Counted from the first letter of the stretch, positions 1 through 11,212 are shown. The stretch: DNA of 64,000 nucleotides from Maratus speciosus (GCA_963932465.1 OZ010788.1:194744559-194808558), one strand, 5' to 3'. Numbers and translations are program-made. The notes: generated by a model from the sequence alone, not told the origin.

Positions 1-42
1 CAAGCATTTAAAAAACTAATTAATCTATTTCCATATACATAC

Positions 43-253
43 TTGTCTTCCCTTATTGTGGACTTTAACAAATTTTCCAGCAATGTCTTGATCTGAAACA
101 CTAACGTCACCAGATGACTTAGAAGAAACCTGTGTGCCTAAACTAGTTTTTTCTGAATCCGTTAATACACGGCGACGTTTCTGACCTCTCAAAGGTGTAC
201 TTCTTAATGATTGGGGGCTGCTGGCACGTGAACTGCTTGGACTTATATTCAAC
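43..253 (-). CDS. Nuclear lamin, exon 7 (end of rod, NLS, start of tail domain)
   Basis: Codes for lamin residues 400 (last base) to 470 of the part in this window. The acceptor is TTTTCAG before 253 and the donor GTATGT begins at 42, giving 211 nt and leaving in phase 0. The first residues, L-N-I-S-P, continue directly from the rod end in exon 6 and carry the S-P site at 404-405 that in lamins is a mitotic CDK target. A basic NLS, K-R-R-R, lies at 425-428 after a Ser-rich linker. Residues 459-467 (GKFVKVHNK) match the start of the lamin tail Ig-fold (human GKFVRLRNK). The remaining tail exons and any CaaX box are outside the window. Identity as a lamin is very secure; which lamin paralogue cannot be told. 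Confidence 0.95.
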
Positions 254-1385
254 CTGAAAATTTAAAAAATACAAAGCAATCAAGTATTTATAGTTTGAAA
301 AATAAATTATGCATAAATATATTTTACTTAATCTTACACATTTTTAATTAATATTATATTCTATTTATTACAGTACACTGCTATATCTATTTAATTATAT
401 AATTTTTGTTACCATATCAAGCATGCTATACTCTCGTGTAACACATACAGACTCATGCCTTATGTAACAACCTATTTTTAATACGCTTTTCGAAGAACAA
501 ATCAGACAAAAATCTAAACATTCCAAAAAAAGTTTTAATCCTTTTAAAATATAACAATTAAAAAAAAAAAAAAAAAATTAGAGTTTACACACATTACTGC
601 TTCATGGTTTCATAAATTGAAATATCAATTTTAAAAGAGCATGTCGGAATTCCATTGTCTACTACTGAAGCTCCATATAGAATGGGCTTAATCTTAATAC
701 ATTTTAAATAACTTTCAGAATTTTTATTTAATCTAGAATTTTCACTTTTATATGACACTCTTATACACCTTTAAAAAATGTTAATTTTTTTTTTAAATTA
801 TACATTTTTACAAAAAAATTATAAAAAATAAAGAAAATTTTGGAAATTGAACAGTTAGCATAAAAATTTAAATAGACTAAAAATTTTAAACTGAGGGGGG
901 GGGTGGGGATTCACAAAATGATACTTGCAATAAAAGCATAATTCAGAGACTGGGAGAGGTTAAAAATATATACACAAAAGAACAAACTTTTTAAGGGGCT
1001 CATAAGCACCAAAGCCATTTACTTTAACAACTATTTGTGTGAATAAAAACAAATATTAAAGTAAGCTGATTTCTGACCACTTAAAATAAAATTAAAAAAA
1101 ATTATATCATTACATAAGTAATCACATTTTACAATTTTACATAAACGATAATAAGAGAATATAAAAGACAGTCTTAACTATTGCAAATCATATATCAACC
1201 ATATTTCTGTAGAAATAAAAACTAATAGGTCAATGTAACCAGTAGTGGGATTCAAATAATTTAACAACCAGTTCTCTGCCTGGATCATTTTTGATGTATA
1301 GACATGAAAGGAAAATGAAGCATCACATATGCATTACGTAAAACTTTCTAACATAATAATTAAGGACTTTACGTTGTACTATCCA

Positions 1386-1652
1386 ATACTAAATAAAATA
1401 GGTGTTGCTAGCCAACATATCCTTTATTTACAAATTAAAAGACGATGTAAAATAAACACATGAATAAAATAAATCTCATAGCATATAGATTGTTTCCTGC
1501 CAATTTGTATTTTAGAAAAATTTACTCCTGATGATGGTTTTAAAGATTAAGCTGAAACGTTGAGATTTATTTTATTCATGTGCTTATTTTATATTATGTT
1601 TTAATTTCTGAATTAAGTGTACGTTGGGTAGCAACACCCATTTCGTGTAGTA
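1386..1652. repeat. Inverted repeat with hammerhead-like core in the spacer
   Basis: Two arms of about 90-100 bp (left ending at 1478, right starting at 1561) are inverted copies, sharing for example GGTGTTGCTA near the outer ends and TGAGATTTATTTTATTCATG at the inner ends. The 82-bp spacer contains CTGATGA (1528-1534) and GAAACGT (1554-1560), the two invariant strings of hammerhead ribozymes. They are separated by a stretch that could form a weak stem II. Arms in inverted, truncated order are typical of Penelope-like elements or retrozymes. Assignment is inference. Confidence 0.6.
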
Positions 1653-2438
1653 CTTTCCAACATTATAAGAACACTGTTAGAAAACTTTGATCTTTCGGTA
1701 TAATTTAAAAAAATTTTGTCTTAAAGTGTGTTTAAACTATAAAAGGACGTAAATTATTTGATAAATATTAGACAAACATGAATCCCTGATCAAACTTGCT
1801 ATCAGAAAATGCATCAAACCAGCATAATACAACAAGCATAACTCAAAAATGGTACAAATTTAAGCTTGGCCAGACAACGCTGGAAATTTGTAAAATACAA
1901 AGTATCATTACTCGGCAAGTTTAGACCATACAATGTCTTTTCATTTGTTTCAGCATGGAAAATATTTCTAAATATAACTTATGGAACTCAGGGAACTTAT
2001 AAAATTTTTAATTTGCCACATTTGCGAAAGTAACTACTTTGATTTAAATGATTCCTAAGATATGAACAACAACATTTTTTAAAAATGCAGTTGGAAGTAT
2101 ACCACTAAATCTACCGATTTAGCTATTAGCTAATGATCAGTGATAACAGGAAACATTTCGTATATTTTCAAAAGAAGCAGCCAAACCAAATACCTTCTAA
2201 TCGAATATAAGTAGTTATGTAGTGTTGAATAAGCATGACATAACTAGGATTGATCCATGCTGCTGATTTGAATCCTCAAATCTTCAGTTTTTTTTATTTT
2301 TTTATTTGAAAGTTAAAATTTTTTTCTTGCAGGAATGAAGATTTATTTTTTTTTATGAAACATTTTATTATATGAAACAAATCCAAACATGTCACCGTGT
2401 TATGCTTAGAAAATAAAGTTGTAGAGATAAACATTTAA

Positions 2439-2651
2439 CCCTCTGAGCGTCTTGAGAGCTTTCCTGCATTTTCATAAAAATGCTTATAATCTTAATGTAA
2501 ATTTCCTTTCCCTGTTTGTTTCTAAAATACACTTCATACCCCTTTATTTGATATTACATTTTAAAATAAAATTCTGTTTAAAATATTTTTTCTACAACAG
2601 ATTTAAGTTGTTTTGGGGAAACGGAAAAATACATCCAAACTGCTCAGCAGG
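2439..2651. mobile_element. piggyBac-type MITE, copy 1
   Basis: 213 bp flanked on both sides by TTAA (2435-2438 and 2652-2655). The inverted ends share CC(C/T)NCTGAGC. A second copy in the opposite orientation is at 20404-20615, also in a TTAA duplication. Non-coding. Confidence 0.8.
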
Positions 2652-3212
2652 TTAAAAAAAATTAATGTAAAAGCGATTTTTACATTTGAAGGGACATTTT
2701 AACAACCAGTTCGGCAAACTCAACACAAATTAACAACCAGTTCTACAAAACCGGCTGAAACCCACCCCTGAATGCAACTATATCAGCTACAAGGGAGGGG
2801 AAGTAAAAAAATTTAACAGGTTGCGTTAAGTGCCTAGCTACTTTTTTATGAAAATAGTATACAGTCGAGTGGTATTATAACATTTATGTGTAAATGAACT
2901 ATCTATTCTGTCATCCCTTTAAATTTCACAAAATGTATCTAAATCCGTGAGAATCTGATTTTCAAGGTTATTTTGTGCAATGGTATGATAATTAGGTACC
3001 TGATCAACTAGCTACTATGTATAGTGCAACACAGGTCAAATTCAACAGATTTAGTTGCATTTCGGCCTTGGTGGTATATTAGGCTACTTTGCTGTTTCCT
3101 CTGTTTGAAAATAGAGCTTCCACATGTTATGAAGTTGGTAAAATTTTCTGGAAAGCTATTTTTGGAGTAGAATCTAAGACTAATAATTTGTCGGTGTAGT
3201 AAGATGCTTGAT

Positions 3213-3419
3213 TCAATATTTTAAATAAAAAAGTATTTGGAATCCATGGGGGTTACCATCATAGTGATATTGCAGTATTTCGAAGTGACATTTTATAATG
3301 CAATCTTCAGTGTTTTTAGTGAGATGAAACGAACTTTTCATAGGTTCCGGTGAACGATCAGCAGAGCTATCTTGTTTTAAGCTATTGCTTGAATCTGGTG
3401 AATTTCCTGAGGATAGCAT
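3213..3419 (-). other. Unassigned 68-codon reading frame in intron 6
   Basis: Reads M-L-S-S-G-N-S-P-D-S-S-N-S, a Ser-rich and charged start, then an unremarkable hydrophobic end. Amino-acid composition is more protein-like than most chance frames here, and an AG sits just before the GAAATTC codons. I recognise no domain. It may be a decayed exon, a processed-pseudogene piece or a chance frame. Confidence 0.2.
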
Positions 3420-4061
3420 TCCCCTCTCAATCTTTTAGTGTTTCAACTCACTTTTGATTATCATTAGGTTAAAACAGTCTACTCCATTGCCACACACCTT
3501 TATTATTGCTTTGAATAAATTGTTATTCTGTTAAAACTTGTGTCGTGGCTTTCTTTCTAGCTGGTGGATCTGAAGGCTTGCCACATACTCAGATATGTGG
3601 TTGCTGTTCACTGCCTATGAAATACATAGTTTACTAGTATGCTGCAGCAATTATAAAACTTTCTTCTAAATTATACTAATACATTAATATAAATAGCACC
3701 GTTACACACCAACAATTACGAAGTACAGTGCATTTCTTTATATTTAATCTGGAGTTACAGTGAACAGAAAATAAAACTAGAGAGTCATCGAAAACAAAGC
3801 ACAGATTCAAATGTTTTATTCTTATGTTTATAGAAGAAAGTAAGAATGTATGAATTTATCACTGAACACCTCCTGTGGGTATTTGTTTTATTGATCAGTA
3901 TGTTTCATAAAATTAAACAATAAATCGGTTCTATACTTCAGAAATAAAAGAAAATGAAAACTTTACACACAAATTATATATATATTGATGAACAAAATAT
4001 TTACTGACAAAATAATCATAGAATTGGAAAATTATTTTTAAAATAAAGCTGAAAAATTTAC

Positions 4062-4282
4062 CTAGTTTCTTCACATTCTAGAAGTTTCCTGTACGCTGAA
4101 ATTTCAAGATCCAATGCAACCTTTATATCAAGCAGATCTCTATATTCAGAAAGCTGCCTATCTATTTGATCTCGTAAATTCTGAATTTCTTCATCTTTAG
4201 CCCTAAGAGCTTCACTATGCCATTCCCTTTCTTGTTCCAACATTTTCTCCAAGTCCTTGATACGGTTCAGCAAGGACATATT
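4062..4282 (-). CDS. Nuclear lamin, exon 6 (coil 2 end, IF signature)
   Basis: 221 nt coding residues 327-399 plus two bases of 400; acceptor TTTTTTAG, donor AG|GTAAAT. The length equals that of human LMNA exon 6 as I recall it. The sequence contains the rod-end consensus: [20 protein letters not shown] (372-391), then K-L-L-E-C-E-E. The PROSITE intermediate filament signature is satisfied by ISAYRKLLE at 387-395. The usual Gly of the LLEGEE motif is Cys here (residue 396, codon TGT). This segment drives head-to-tail and lateral assembly of lamin dimers under the inner nuclear membrane. Confidence 0.97.
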
Positions 4283-4415
4283 CTAAAAAACCAAAATACT
4301 TTATAAGTAACAGAAAACACTGATTGTTTTATATCTTATGTCTTAAACATTTAATAAAATACTTCAACTCAAAATAAATAGTTAGCAATACAACTTAATC
4401 TTCCACAAATACATA

Positions 4416-4993
4416 CAGTAGACTCCCTTAAATCCGCAAATGCCTAAAATCTGCATATTTTTTCAGATGTAAACAATGAAATTTACACTTAAGTTGCAGA
4501 AACAAAATTTAAGATGGCGCCAAAATCAGTGACTACCACAATGTTTTTTTTACTAAATTTTTTGTTAATCATTCTCTTTTGGTTATTACAGCTGATTTAT
4601 TACTAAATAAATTTACATTACTTTTGATTTTGATATAAATTAGCATATCTATATGATGACGTATCGATCTTACGATCGCTTTACTGCTAGATGGCAGCAT
4701 AGTACTTTTGGAATCGATTTCATCGGTAATAATTTAATATTTTTCTAAATTTTTATTTTACATAATTATTTTAATTTAATAATTACTTATGTTTAAACTA
4801 ATAAATTATTCTAATATTTTACTTATTTTAATGTTTCACTTTATTGTAAGCATTCATTATAATTTCCCTTGCATAACTACCAATCAAATTAATGTTTCAA
4901 AAATGTAAACAAATCAATGACCAGAAATCTGCAAAATTCTAAAATCCGCACAACCTCTGGTCCTAAGCTGTGCGGATTTGAGGGAGTCTACTG
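4416..4993. mobile_element. pogo/Tigger-like MITE
   Basis: 578 bp with inverted ends CAGTAGACTCCCTTAAATCC on the left and its complement on the right (mismatch only deeper in). TA dinucleotides flank both ends, the target duplication of the Tc1/mariner superfamily. Non-coding. Confidence 0.85.
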
Positions 4994-5011
4994 TATATAT
5001 ACACACACACA

Positions 5012-5736
5012 CAGTAAAACTTCCCTAAAGTGACCATGTTCCGTTACAATAAAAATTGCTCGCTCCGAGAGGTGATCTCTTAATGGAGGTCATGTTTAAA
5101 TCTAGATTTTAATTGCTGAAAAAAGATAATGTTACTAAAATTTATTTTGCACATTAGGAAAAAATATAAAAATTTAAGTATCAAAATAAAAGTTAATTAC
5201 ATAAGTTAATTACTGCAGAATTTAAAAAATGGATACATTAACATTTGCTTTGATTTTACGGTTTCATATTTTATAACTTTTAATTTCCCGTCCTTTCAAA
5301 GTTCAGTAAATAAATGCAAATTTTTTTGAACAGGAACAAATAATGACGATTTCATTAATTTATCTATTTCTTTCAGAGTTTCCTGACAGAATAGGGCAGG
5401 GGCTTTATTGACCGTCATTCTTAATTTGTCATCACAGTTAAATTCATTGCCTAAAAAGGCACAAAGGGGTTCAAACACTTAAAAGTTACCGGGATTAAAA
5501 AAAAAAATCTAAACTTAGTTTAGAAGTTTGATGAATAATGCGTTCTATTTTTTTCTAATAAAACCTTCTTCGAGCGACCAGGAAAAAAAGGAATTTCCAT
5601 TAAAGAAATTGGTCGCTCATGGAGGGAGTTCGTATGGGATGGTCTCTGAATGGAGGTAACGGAGCCTATGGGGATAAATTTCATTCCATGAAAAAATGGT
5701 CGTTCAGGGAGGTGGTCGCACAGGGAGGTTTCACTG
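5012..5736. mobile_element. pogo/Tigger-like element, CTCCCTAAAGCGACC family, copy 1
   Basis: Inverted ends: left CAGTAAAACTTCCCTAAAGT, right (complement) CAGTGAAACCTCCCTGTGCG. TA follows the right end; the left flank is an (AC)n tract. The related copy at 44079-44820 shares internal text such as GGTCGCTC and the GTTACCGG area. No intact reading frame. Confidence 0.8.
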
Positions 5737-5744
5737 TATAAATA

Positions 5745-6454
5745 CAGTCGGACCTCTATTTAACGAACCTCTATTTTGCGAATTTTTCTATTTTGCGAAC
5801 TTTTCCTTGGAACCAAGAACATTTTGCGAATTTCTTCGTAAAATAACCTCAAAATAGCGAAGTGCATTCTCTATTTAACGAACTTTTTCTTGTGATCTAA
5901 ATTTTTTTTTTCCTCATTTCTCAAAATATTTCTGGACATTTCAAACTTATTCTTTCTTTTAACACATTTTATGATGTTCAATGGCCTTGAACTGGTTTTA
6001 CCAGGCACCTTCTTTGTCAGCAGTGAAAATTCGGTAAGTACGGAAGACGAAGACGATAATCCCTTAGAGTAACTTAAAAAAATGTGGATACAAATGAGAG
6101 AAAAAAAGAAGAAATTAACCATAATGTGCTGATTGATGATTCTATTTCACTTAATTCTGAAATTGAGACCTAGGAAACACTATCCGAATTGGATATTTTT
6201 GACAGTGTGAAAAATAAAAACAATACAGCAATGAATTGCGATGAGACGAATATGATCATGATGGAGGAATTAACAAAACTTCGTATGATGAAATGCTAAA
6301 ATCATTTGAAAGAATCCAACGCAGATTATAGTTAGAGGAAAATACGCATGAAGGTGTTTTGGGTGCATTGCAAAGATGCAAGACGTATTATGAGAGAAAG
6401 CACTTTTTAAAAGAAAAAACTCAGACAAAATTAACAGAGTTTTTCAGAAACTAA
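5745..6454 (+). pseudogene. pogo/Tigger-like transposase, C-terminal remnant
   Basis: The left end, TA then CAGTCGGACCTCTATTTAAC, starts at 5745. At 6332-6454 an open stretch ends with T-Q-T-K-L-T-E-F-F-R-N-stop. Q-x-x-L-x-x-F-F is a PIP-box (PCNA-binding) form, and pogo transposases are known to carry such a C-terminal motif. Further transposase-like text (K-T-S-Y-D-E-M-L-K-S-F-E-R) lies just upstream, ended by a stop at 6329. The catalytic DDE region is missing, so this is an internally deleted, dead copy. No clear right end was found. Confidence 0.6.
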
Positions 6455-6690
6455 ATTTAAGAACGCATATGTTAATGTATGGTTAAAATTATTTTTTATA
6501 ATAATAATAAATACGATAAGGTCATTCAAATTCGTTAATTTTAATGTAATACTATTTACTTTAAATAGAAAATACAGTGCATTCCCGAACAATGTTTTGT
6601 TTTCCTTGCAGATTTCAAATATTTAAATACATAGAAAAAATGAATTGATGATGGATATTGGTGGGTAAAATAAATAAAACAAATGACAGG

Positions 6691-6750
6691 GTTTTATGAC
6701 AGGAGATGATAAGAGGCAATGAGAAATACAGTGTTTGTATCTCTATCAAA
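6691..6750 (+). repeat. 60-bp perfect direct repeat, left copy
   Basis: Identical over 60 of 60 bases to 10615-10674, in the same orientation, 3.92 kb apart. Followed directly by TG and a C-run. On the minus strand this is a purine-rich tract (AAGAGACAATGAGAG then G-run) abutting the repeat, which resembles a polypurine tract next to an LTR. Confidence 0.8.
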
Positions 6751-8456
6751 TGCCCCCCCCCCCCCCCCTCTCATTGTCTCTTAAAAGAGATAACTTGTGA
6801 AAACAAGTAAACTCAAAGACGAAGGATTTAAAAAAAACCAAAGACTATCACCAAACAGCATCTTCACAAAATTTTAAGTTTAACAACATAAAACTATAAA
6901 AAAAACTGGATAATAATAAAGGACAATAAACTGGAAGGGTTTTTTTAAACTTGAAAATTTATAACTTTAAAGTGCAAACCTGAAACAGTACACCTAAAAA
7001 AAATTTAAATGCCCCCCCAATATGAGGACTTGAAAAATGGTTCAATTTTGAACCTCAAAAATTGAAACAACCTAAATGGTTGAAAAAGTGAAGTTTGAAC
7101 TTCATTAACAAGTTTAAAGAGAAGTTTTAAATACTTCAAAAAGATTAACTACGAAAAATTTAACAAATTTTAACAATTTAACTAGAAAGGTTTAACAATT
7201 GATGATCTCAACAATTTAAAAAAATGAAGTAGTAATGCATGGAGAACTTGCTGGATAAAAGAAAAATGATCCAATTTAATGAAAGCTTGTTGGCTATAAG
7301 GTACACCTTCTAAGTCCAAGACCAGAGGTCGACGTAATCCAGACAGAAGGTTTAAAAAGGTCCAACAATGTTAAATGCAAAATTCTCACACAGTTACTTA
7401 AAGAAAAAGATGAATACGTACCAATTCAAAAATCTAACAATTTCCAATTTGGAAATGTCAGCATCAGCTCAATATGACAACTTGATCACTATGTTACATT
7501 AAATACAATTCTTTATTACAATTATATAAAAAAAAGTTATGTAGATAATTAAACAATTATTGATGATTCATATCCCAGACATCTAGGCTCGAGAGACAGG
7601 AACTAACGGCTCTTACAAACTAACTAGCTTACGTATTCATAAATGAATAAAGGGCTCATTCATACAACTCGCAGTCTTCTGGTGCACCAGAATCAATTAA
7701 ACCACATAAAATAGGATGGCGCTCTAGATGCCTAGGATGAACAAAGCAAGAATTAATGATATGCATAAAATAAATTTCAATGTATAAGCACAGTTAATCA
7801 CAATAATGGAGGTCTTTCAAATATTAAAAACTGCTATGTAAAATAAACCTCTTTAAAAAGAAATCTTTAAAACTTATGGAATGATCAAGTGACGCTGATG
7901 ATATAAAAAATGCATATAGGCAAATTAACAAAGTTAAGTAGCAAGCGTCTACACTAATCCCTTTAACACTTGTGAATAACAATTTCAGAAGGTACAGTGT
8001 AGCGACAGAAAGCTTGAAAAAAACAATTTTTACAATTCAATTCACCATAATAGCATTTAATGAGGTACGATTTATATGAAAAATTTATATATGAATGAGA
8101 TACTTTAAACTTAAAACATATTTAGCTTAAAATTAATATTACATCAGAAAAATTAACCTTAAGAAGCTCATCTCACCAACATTCCAAACTCAGAAACCGA
8201 ATTAACATTTAATAACAAGGAAACCTTCGGCAAAGTGGTTTAAACAAAATGCATCTGGACTCCAAATCCCTGCCCCCCCCCCCCCCCCCTCGTAAGCGGG
8301 GAATCTTGAGAATTGTTGGAAGGACCTGAGATAACCTCAGGTGCAACTTCTACAACATAATCTCGATTACCCTCAGCATTAGAAGAGAGGGACAGAATCA
8401 TTGGGGCCCAGTGCAGCTCCACTGTGCCAAAAGTCCCTCCGAGACAACGAAAAATA

Positions 8457-9038
8457 TTACATGATCTCACTCCGGTTTCTAGATCCTCTGGGAGCAACAG
8501 GTGATATGTCAGGAGAGTCATCACAGGAATCAGCAAAGGAGTCGGTGAAGGAATCAGCAGATGGGTCAGATGATGAATCAGTGCAACGTCTTTCTGATGA
8601 GCAATACCGGTGACGATGACGATGGCGAGAACCCGATCTTTCTGTAGAACTGCGACGTCTATAAGGCACAGGAGAAACATTTCTTGAACACTGAGGGCTA
8701 CCAGGGACTCTGGCATAACAATTTATTTGTAGATGCCCTGGTTTGCCGCACCTCCAGCATCTTCTACGTTGAATCTTACGAAAAGTAGATTTTTGTTTCA
8801 CGGAAGATTGCTTTTCAGCCGTTTTATGGGTATTGGAAATGTTAACATATGTTGCACCATCTTTGTCACGTAATTTTTGACGGGTCTCTTCAGCAGTGAC
8901 TGTGGTACTTACTTCAGGGACACTCTGTTTTTTCTCAACAATTTCCCATAGGCCCTTTTCAAGTAGTAGATATTTCATATCACAGCTCCATGTGGAGTAA
9001 TTTCTGGAGCTCAGCTTATCAATTATGTTAGTGGCCAT
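8457..9038 (-). CDS. Copia-type gag-like reading frame with zinc knuckle
   Basis: About 193 codons from M-A-T-N-I-I-D (9038; an in-frame Met nine codons upstream is also possible). The N-terminus D-K-L-S-S-R-N-Y-S-T-W with K-G-L-W-E-I-V resembles the start of Ty1/Copia gag. A CCHC zinc knuckle, CWRCGKPGHLQINC (C-X2-C-X4-H-X4-C), lies at about residues 94-107. Full Copia gag has roughly 150 more residues between these parts, so the centre appears removed in frame. The C-terminus is Arg/Ser-rich, then acidic Ser-Asp repeats. There is no protease, integrase or RT. It lies on the lamin sense strand within intron 5, bracketed by C-runs at about 8272 and 9111. It may be a gag-only element, a decayed fragment with an open frame, or a co-opted gag. 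The zinc knuckle is certain; expression is unknown. Confidence 0.6.
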   Translation of the reverse strand: MATNIIDKLSSRNYSTWSCDMKYLLLEKGLWEIVEKKQSVPEVSTTVTAEETRQKLRDKDGATYVNISNTHKTAEKQSSVKQKSTFRKIQRRRCWRCGKPGHLQINCYARVPGSPQCSRNVSPVPYRRRSSTERSGSRHRHRHRYCSSERRCTDSSSDPSADSFTDSFADSCDDSPDISPVAPRGSRNRSEIM

Positions 9039-10093
9039 TTTTGGGAAAAGAGGAAAAATTTTCAAAATTTAATGAGAAAAAAAACTTTTAGTAACCACAG
9101 TGTGACTGCCCCCCCCCCCCCCCCCCCACTTAATGATCAGCTCTTCTTCCTCTGTCAAGCACTTGTTTTTGGAAAAAAAAATTACTAATTTTAACATAAA
9201 AGTTTCATAATGTTAAATCATAAAAATAATAGTCTATTGTCATAATAAATTGTAATGAAAAACGGAAAAAAAAGTTCAGAAATCGGCAAAACTATTCGAT
9301 AAATAATACAGAGTTTAGCAATCAAAAATTAAAGTTCAGCTTTAACAGGTGAAAGATCAGCAAAATTAACTCAAAATTTCAGTAAACTAGAATAAATCTT
9401 GGTATCTTCTATAAAAACTGCAAATTAAAGTTATTTCAAAACAAACTGAATCGCAAGTCGGCAAAATCAAAAGGGCAAAATTCGTAAATCAGGAAAGTAA
9501 AAGTTCGTGAAAATAAACCAATTATTTATCAAACTAAATTAAATCTTCATAAAACTGCATAATTATTCTTGATTATTGCAAATAATAACTGAAAACCAAC
9601 ATATTTCGTAATTAAACTGCAACTTAAAAAATGTAAACAAAACGTAAAGATCGCTCACTTGACTGAAAACTTCCACTTTTTCAAACTTCTTCAGGCTTTC
9701 CTTTTCTTTCCACCATAACCCTTTAATGTGCTTTAATCATAACACTTTAAAATATATGATGATTATGCACGTTAAAAATGTAATTAAATGAAGCAGATAA
9801 CGCATGTGGAAACTGTTGGCTGGGAAAAAGGATTATCCTGGAAGTGAATATGTAGAAATGGTATTGTGATCTTTATGAAGGCAAAGTAAAGACGTATGCA
9901 GATTAAACAAAATAAAGACAGTTTATTTTTGATCCCAAACACAGACTTGACATTAATGGTAAAAAGCAGCATTCATTTTAAACAGACATTTTGTAGGCCT
10001 TGATGACGATGTTTCACATATCAGAACAGACATTGTTATTTGTAAATATCACAGACTTAAACTTTAAGATAAAACATAATTAAAAAGCTAACA

Positions 10094-11212
10094 TATAACA
10101 TCCAGAACGTGGTCCGGCCACGTTCAGTAACTTGAAATATTTCTTCCATTAGAGGAAGATAAAAGTGCACTTTATTAAGATTGGAATCGCGTATTTATAT
10201 AAAAATGGTCGGATTGAAAACGTCGTTTCAGATGAACGAACCAATCAGAGAACGGCATCGAATCGATGCAAAGCAAGATTCGATGAAAAGATTCGATTTG
10301 AAAACGATATTCTAAGTCGCCATCTGGCGGGAGAAATATCGTCACGGAAGTTGAAACGTAGTCGAAAGAAAGTTTTTGCCGGTGAAGTACGGTAATGAAA
10401 TGAAATTAAAAACGGCAAAATGGTATGAATTACTATGGATGTTAAAAGGGTCAGGAAACTTTTATTACAGCTGGATATTGTCTAGAATCAATAGAGAGGG
10501 TAAGTAAAAGTTTAAGAAATATTTATTACTGTCTTTATTTAAGAAATAAATAAATGTAAATAAAGTAAATGAATGACAATAAACTTAGAAATAAAATGAA
10601 GTTTGTGAAATGAGGTTTTATGACAGGAGATGATAAGAGGCAATGAGAAATACAGTGTTTGTATCTCTATCAAAAACGAAACTGATAAAAGAGGATGCGA
10701 GAGCATTCTCGGGAGCTTAATTTTCCCTTCTGTTGAAGTTGAGACTTCAAGGTGTTTCTGGTTGTGCAGAGTGGAAATCTCTCACGGGTCGACGGCTTCG
10801 GGGCATACTCCGAAGCACAGAAAAGCGAAAGCCAGGTGTGGCTGTTAAGATATCTCCATCACGGAGTTGAAGATCGGAGGTTCCTAAACCTCGGTTAAAC
10901 ACCTACAAAAGTGCGACATTCCTGTAGAGCATCGCAAACTCTTATCTTCGAAAATAGTGGACATTGAATAAGTAAGAGACTGACTACACTGAAAGCGATC
11001 TATTATTCGAGGACTGGACTTGATTCTATAAATATATTATTGTCAGCTGAACTCGAACCCTTATATGAAAAATGTTGTAATTATGAATTATTTAATCAAG
11101 AAAGTCTTATTTAATTGTTTGTAAAACAATAAAATATTTTTTCGATATTGATAAGACCAGGCCGTTGAAGTTGCCCGCTACCAAACCACCTTACGACATC
11201 GGCTCCGTTACA
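10094..11212 (+). mobile_element. Probable solo LTR
   Basis: Starts (T)ATAACATCCAG and ends CTCCGTTACA, matching a TGTAAC...GTTACA pair with a mutated start. It contains an early palindrome (GAACGTGG, 5-base centre, CCACGTTC at 10105-10125), a CCAATCAG box near 10242, a TATATAAAA-like box near 10195, and an AATAAA signal near 11128 followed by a GC-richer end. It is more GC-rich than its surroundings. No matching target duplication was found, and no internal retrotransposon genes flank it, so it is either a solo LTR or a fragment. Confidence 0.45.
10615..10674 (+). repeat. 60-bp perfect direct repeat, right copy
   Basis: Partner of 6691-6750, here inside the LTR-like region. Sequence on both sides differs from the left copy immediately outside the 60 bases. 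Confidence 0.8.

Larger units (their letters stand above)
1240..2770. mobile_element. Degenerate hAT-type element with nested insertions
   Basis: Ends are imperfect inverted repeats: left CAGTAGTGGGATTCAAATAA, right (reverse complement) CAGGGGTGGGTTTCAGCCGG. Both are followed inward by AACAACCAGTTCT. The flanks are AATGTAAC (1232-1239) and AATGCAAC (2771-2778), an 8-bp target duplication with one mismatch, as expected for hAT. No transposase is readable. An inverted repeat (1386-1652) and a piggyBac-type MITE (2439-2651) sit inside it, so this element is the older insertion. Confidence 0.8.
254..4061 (-). other. Lamin intron 6
   Basis: 3.8 kb intron between rod-end exon 6 and tail exon 7 (AG|G split codon for Arg 400). 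It holds a degenerate hAT-type element at 1240-2770 with two nested insertions, and a short unassigned reading frame at 3213-3419. I see nothing recognisable in 254-1239 beyond A/T runs and one G-run near 894-905, nor in 2780-3210 or 3420-4061. Confidence 0.9.

Noticed and set aside
8240..8716. 158-codon frame antiparallel or shifted to the gag frame
   Set aside because: Overlaps the zinc-knuckle frame in another register and has no recognisable motif; its end is encoded by a C-run.
9711..9723. GGTTATGGTGG on the minus strand as a Copia primer-binding site
   Set aside because: Only the first eight bases fit my memory of Copia, and no LTR end (CA) precedes it; kept only as a hint in the 60-bp repeat finding.
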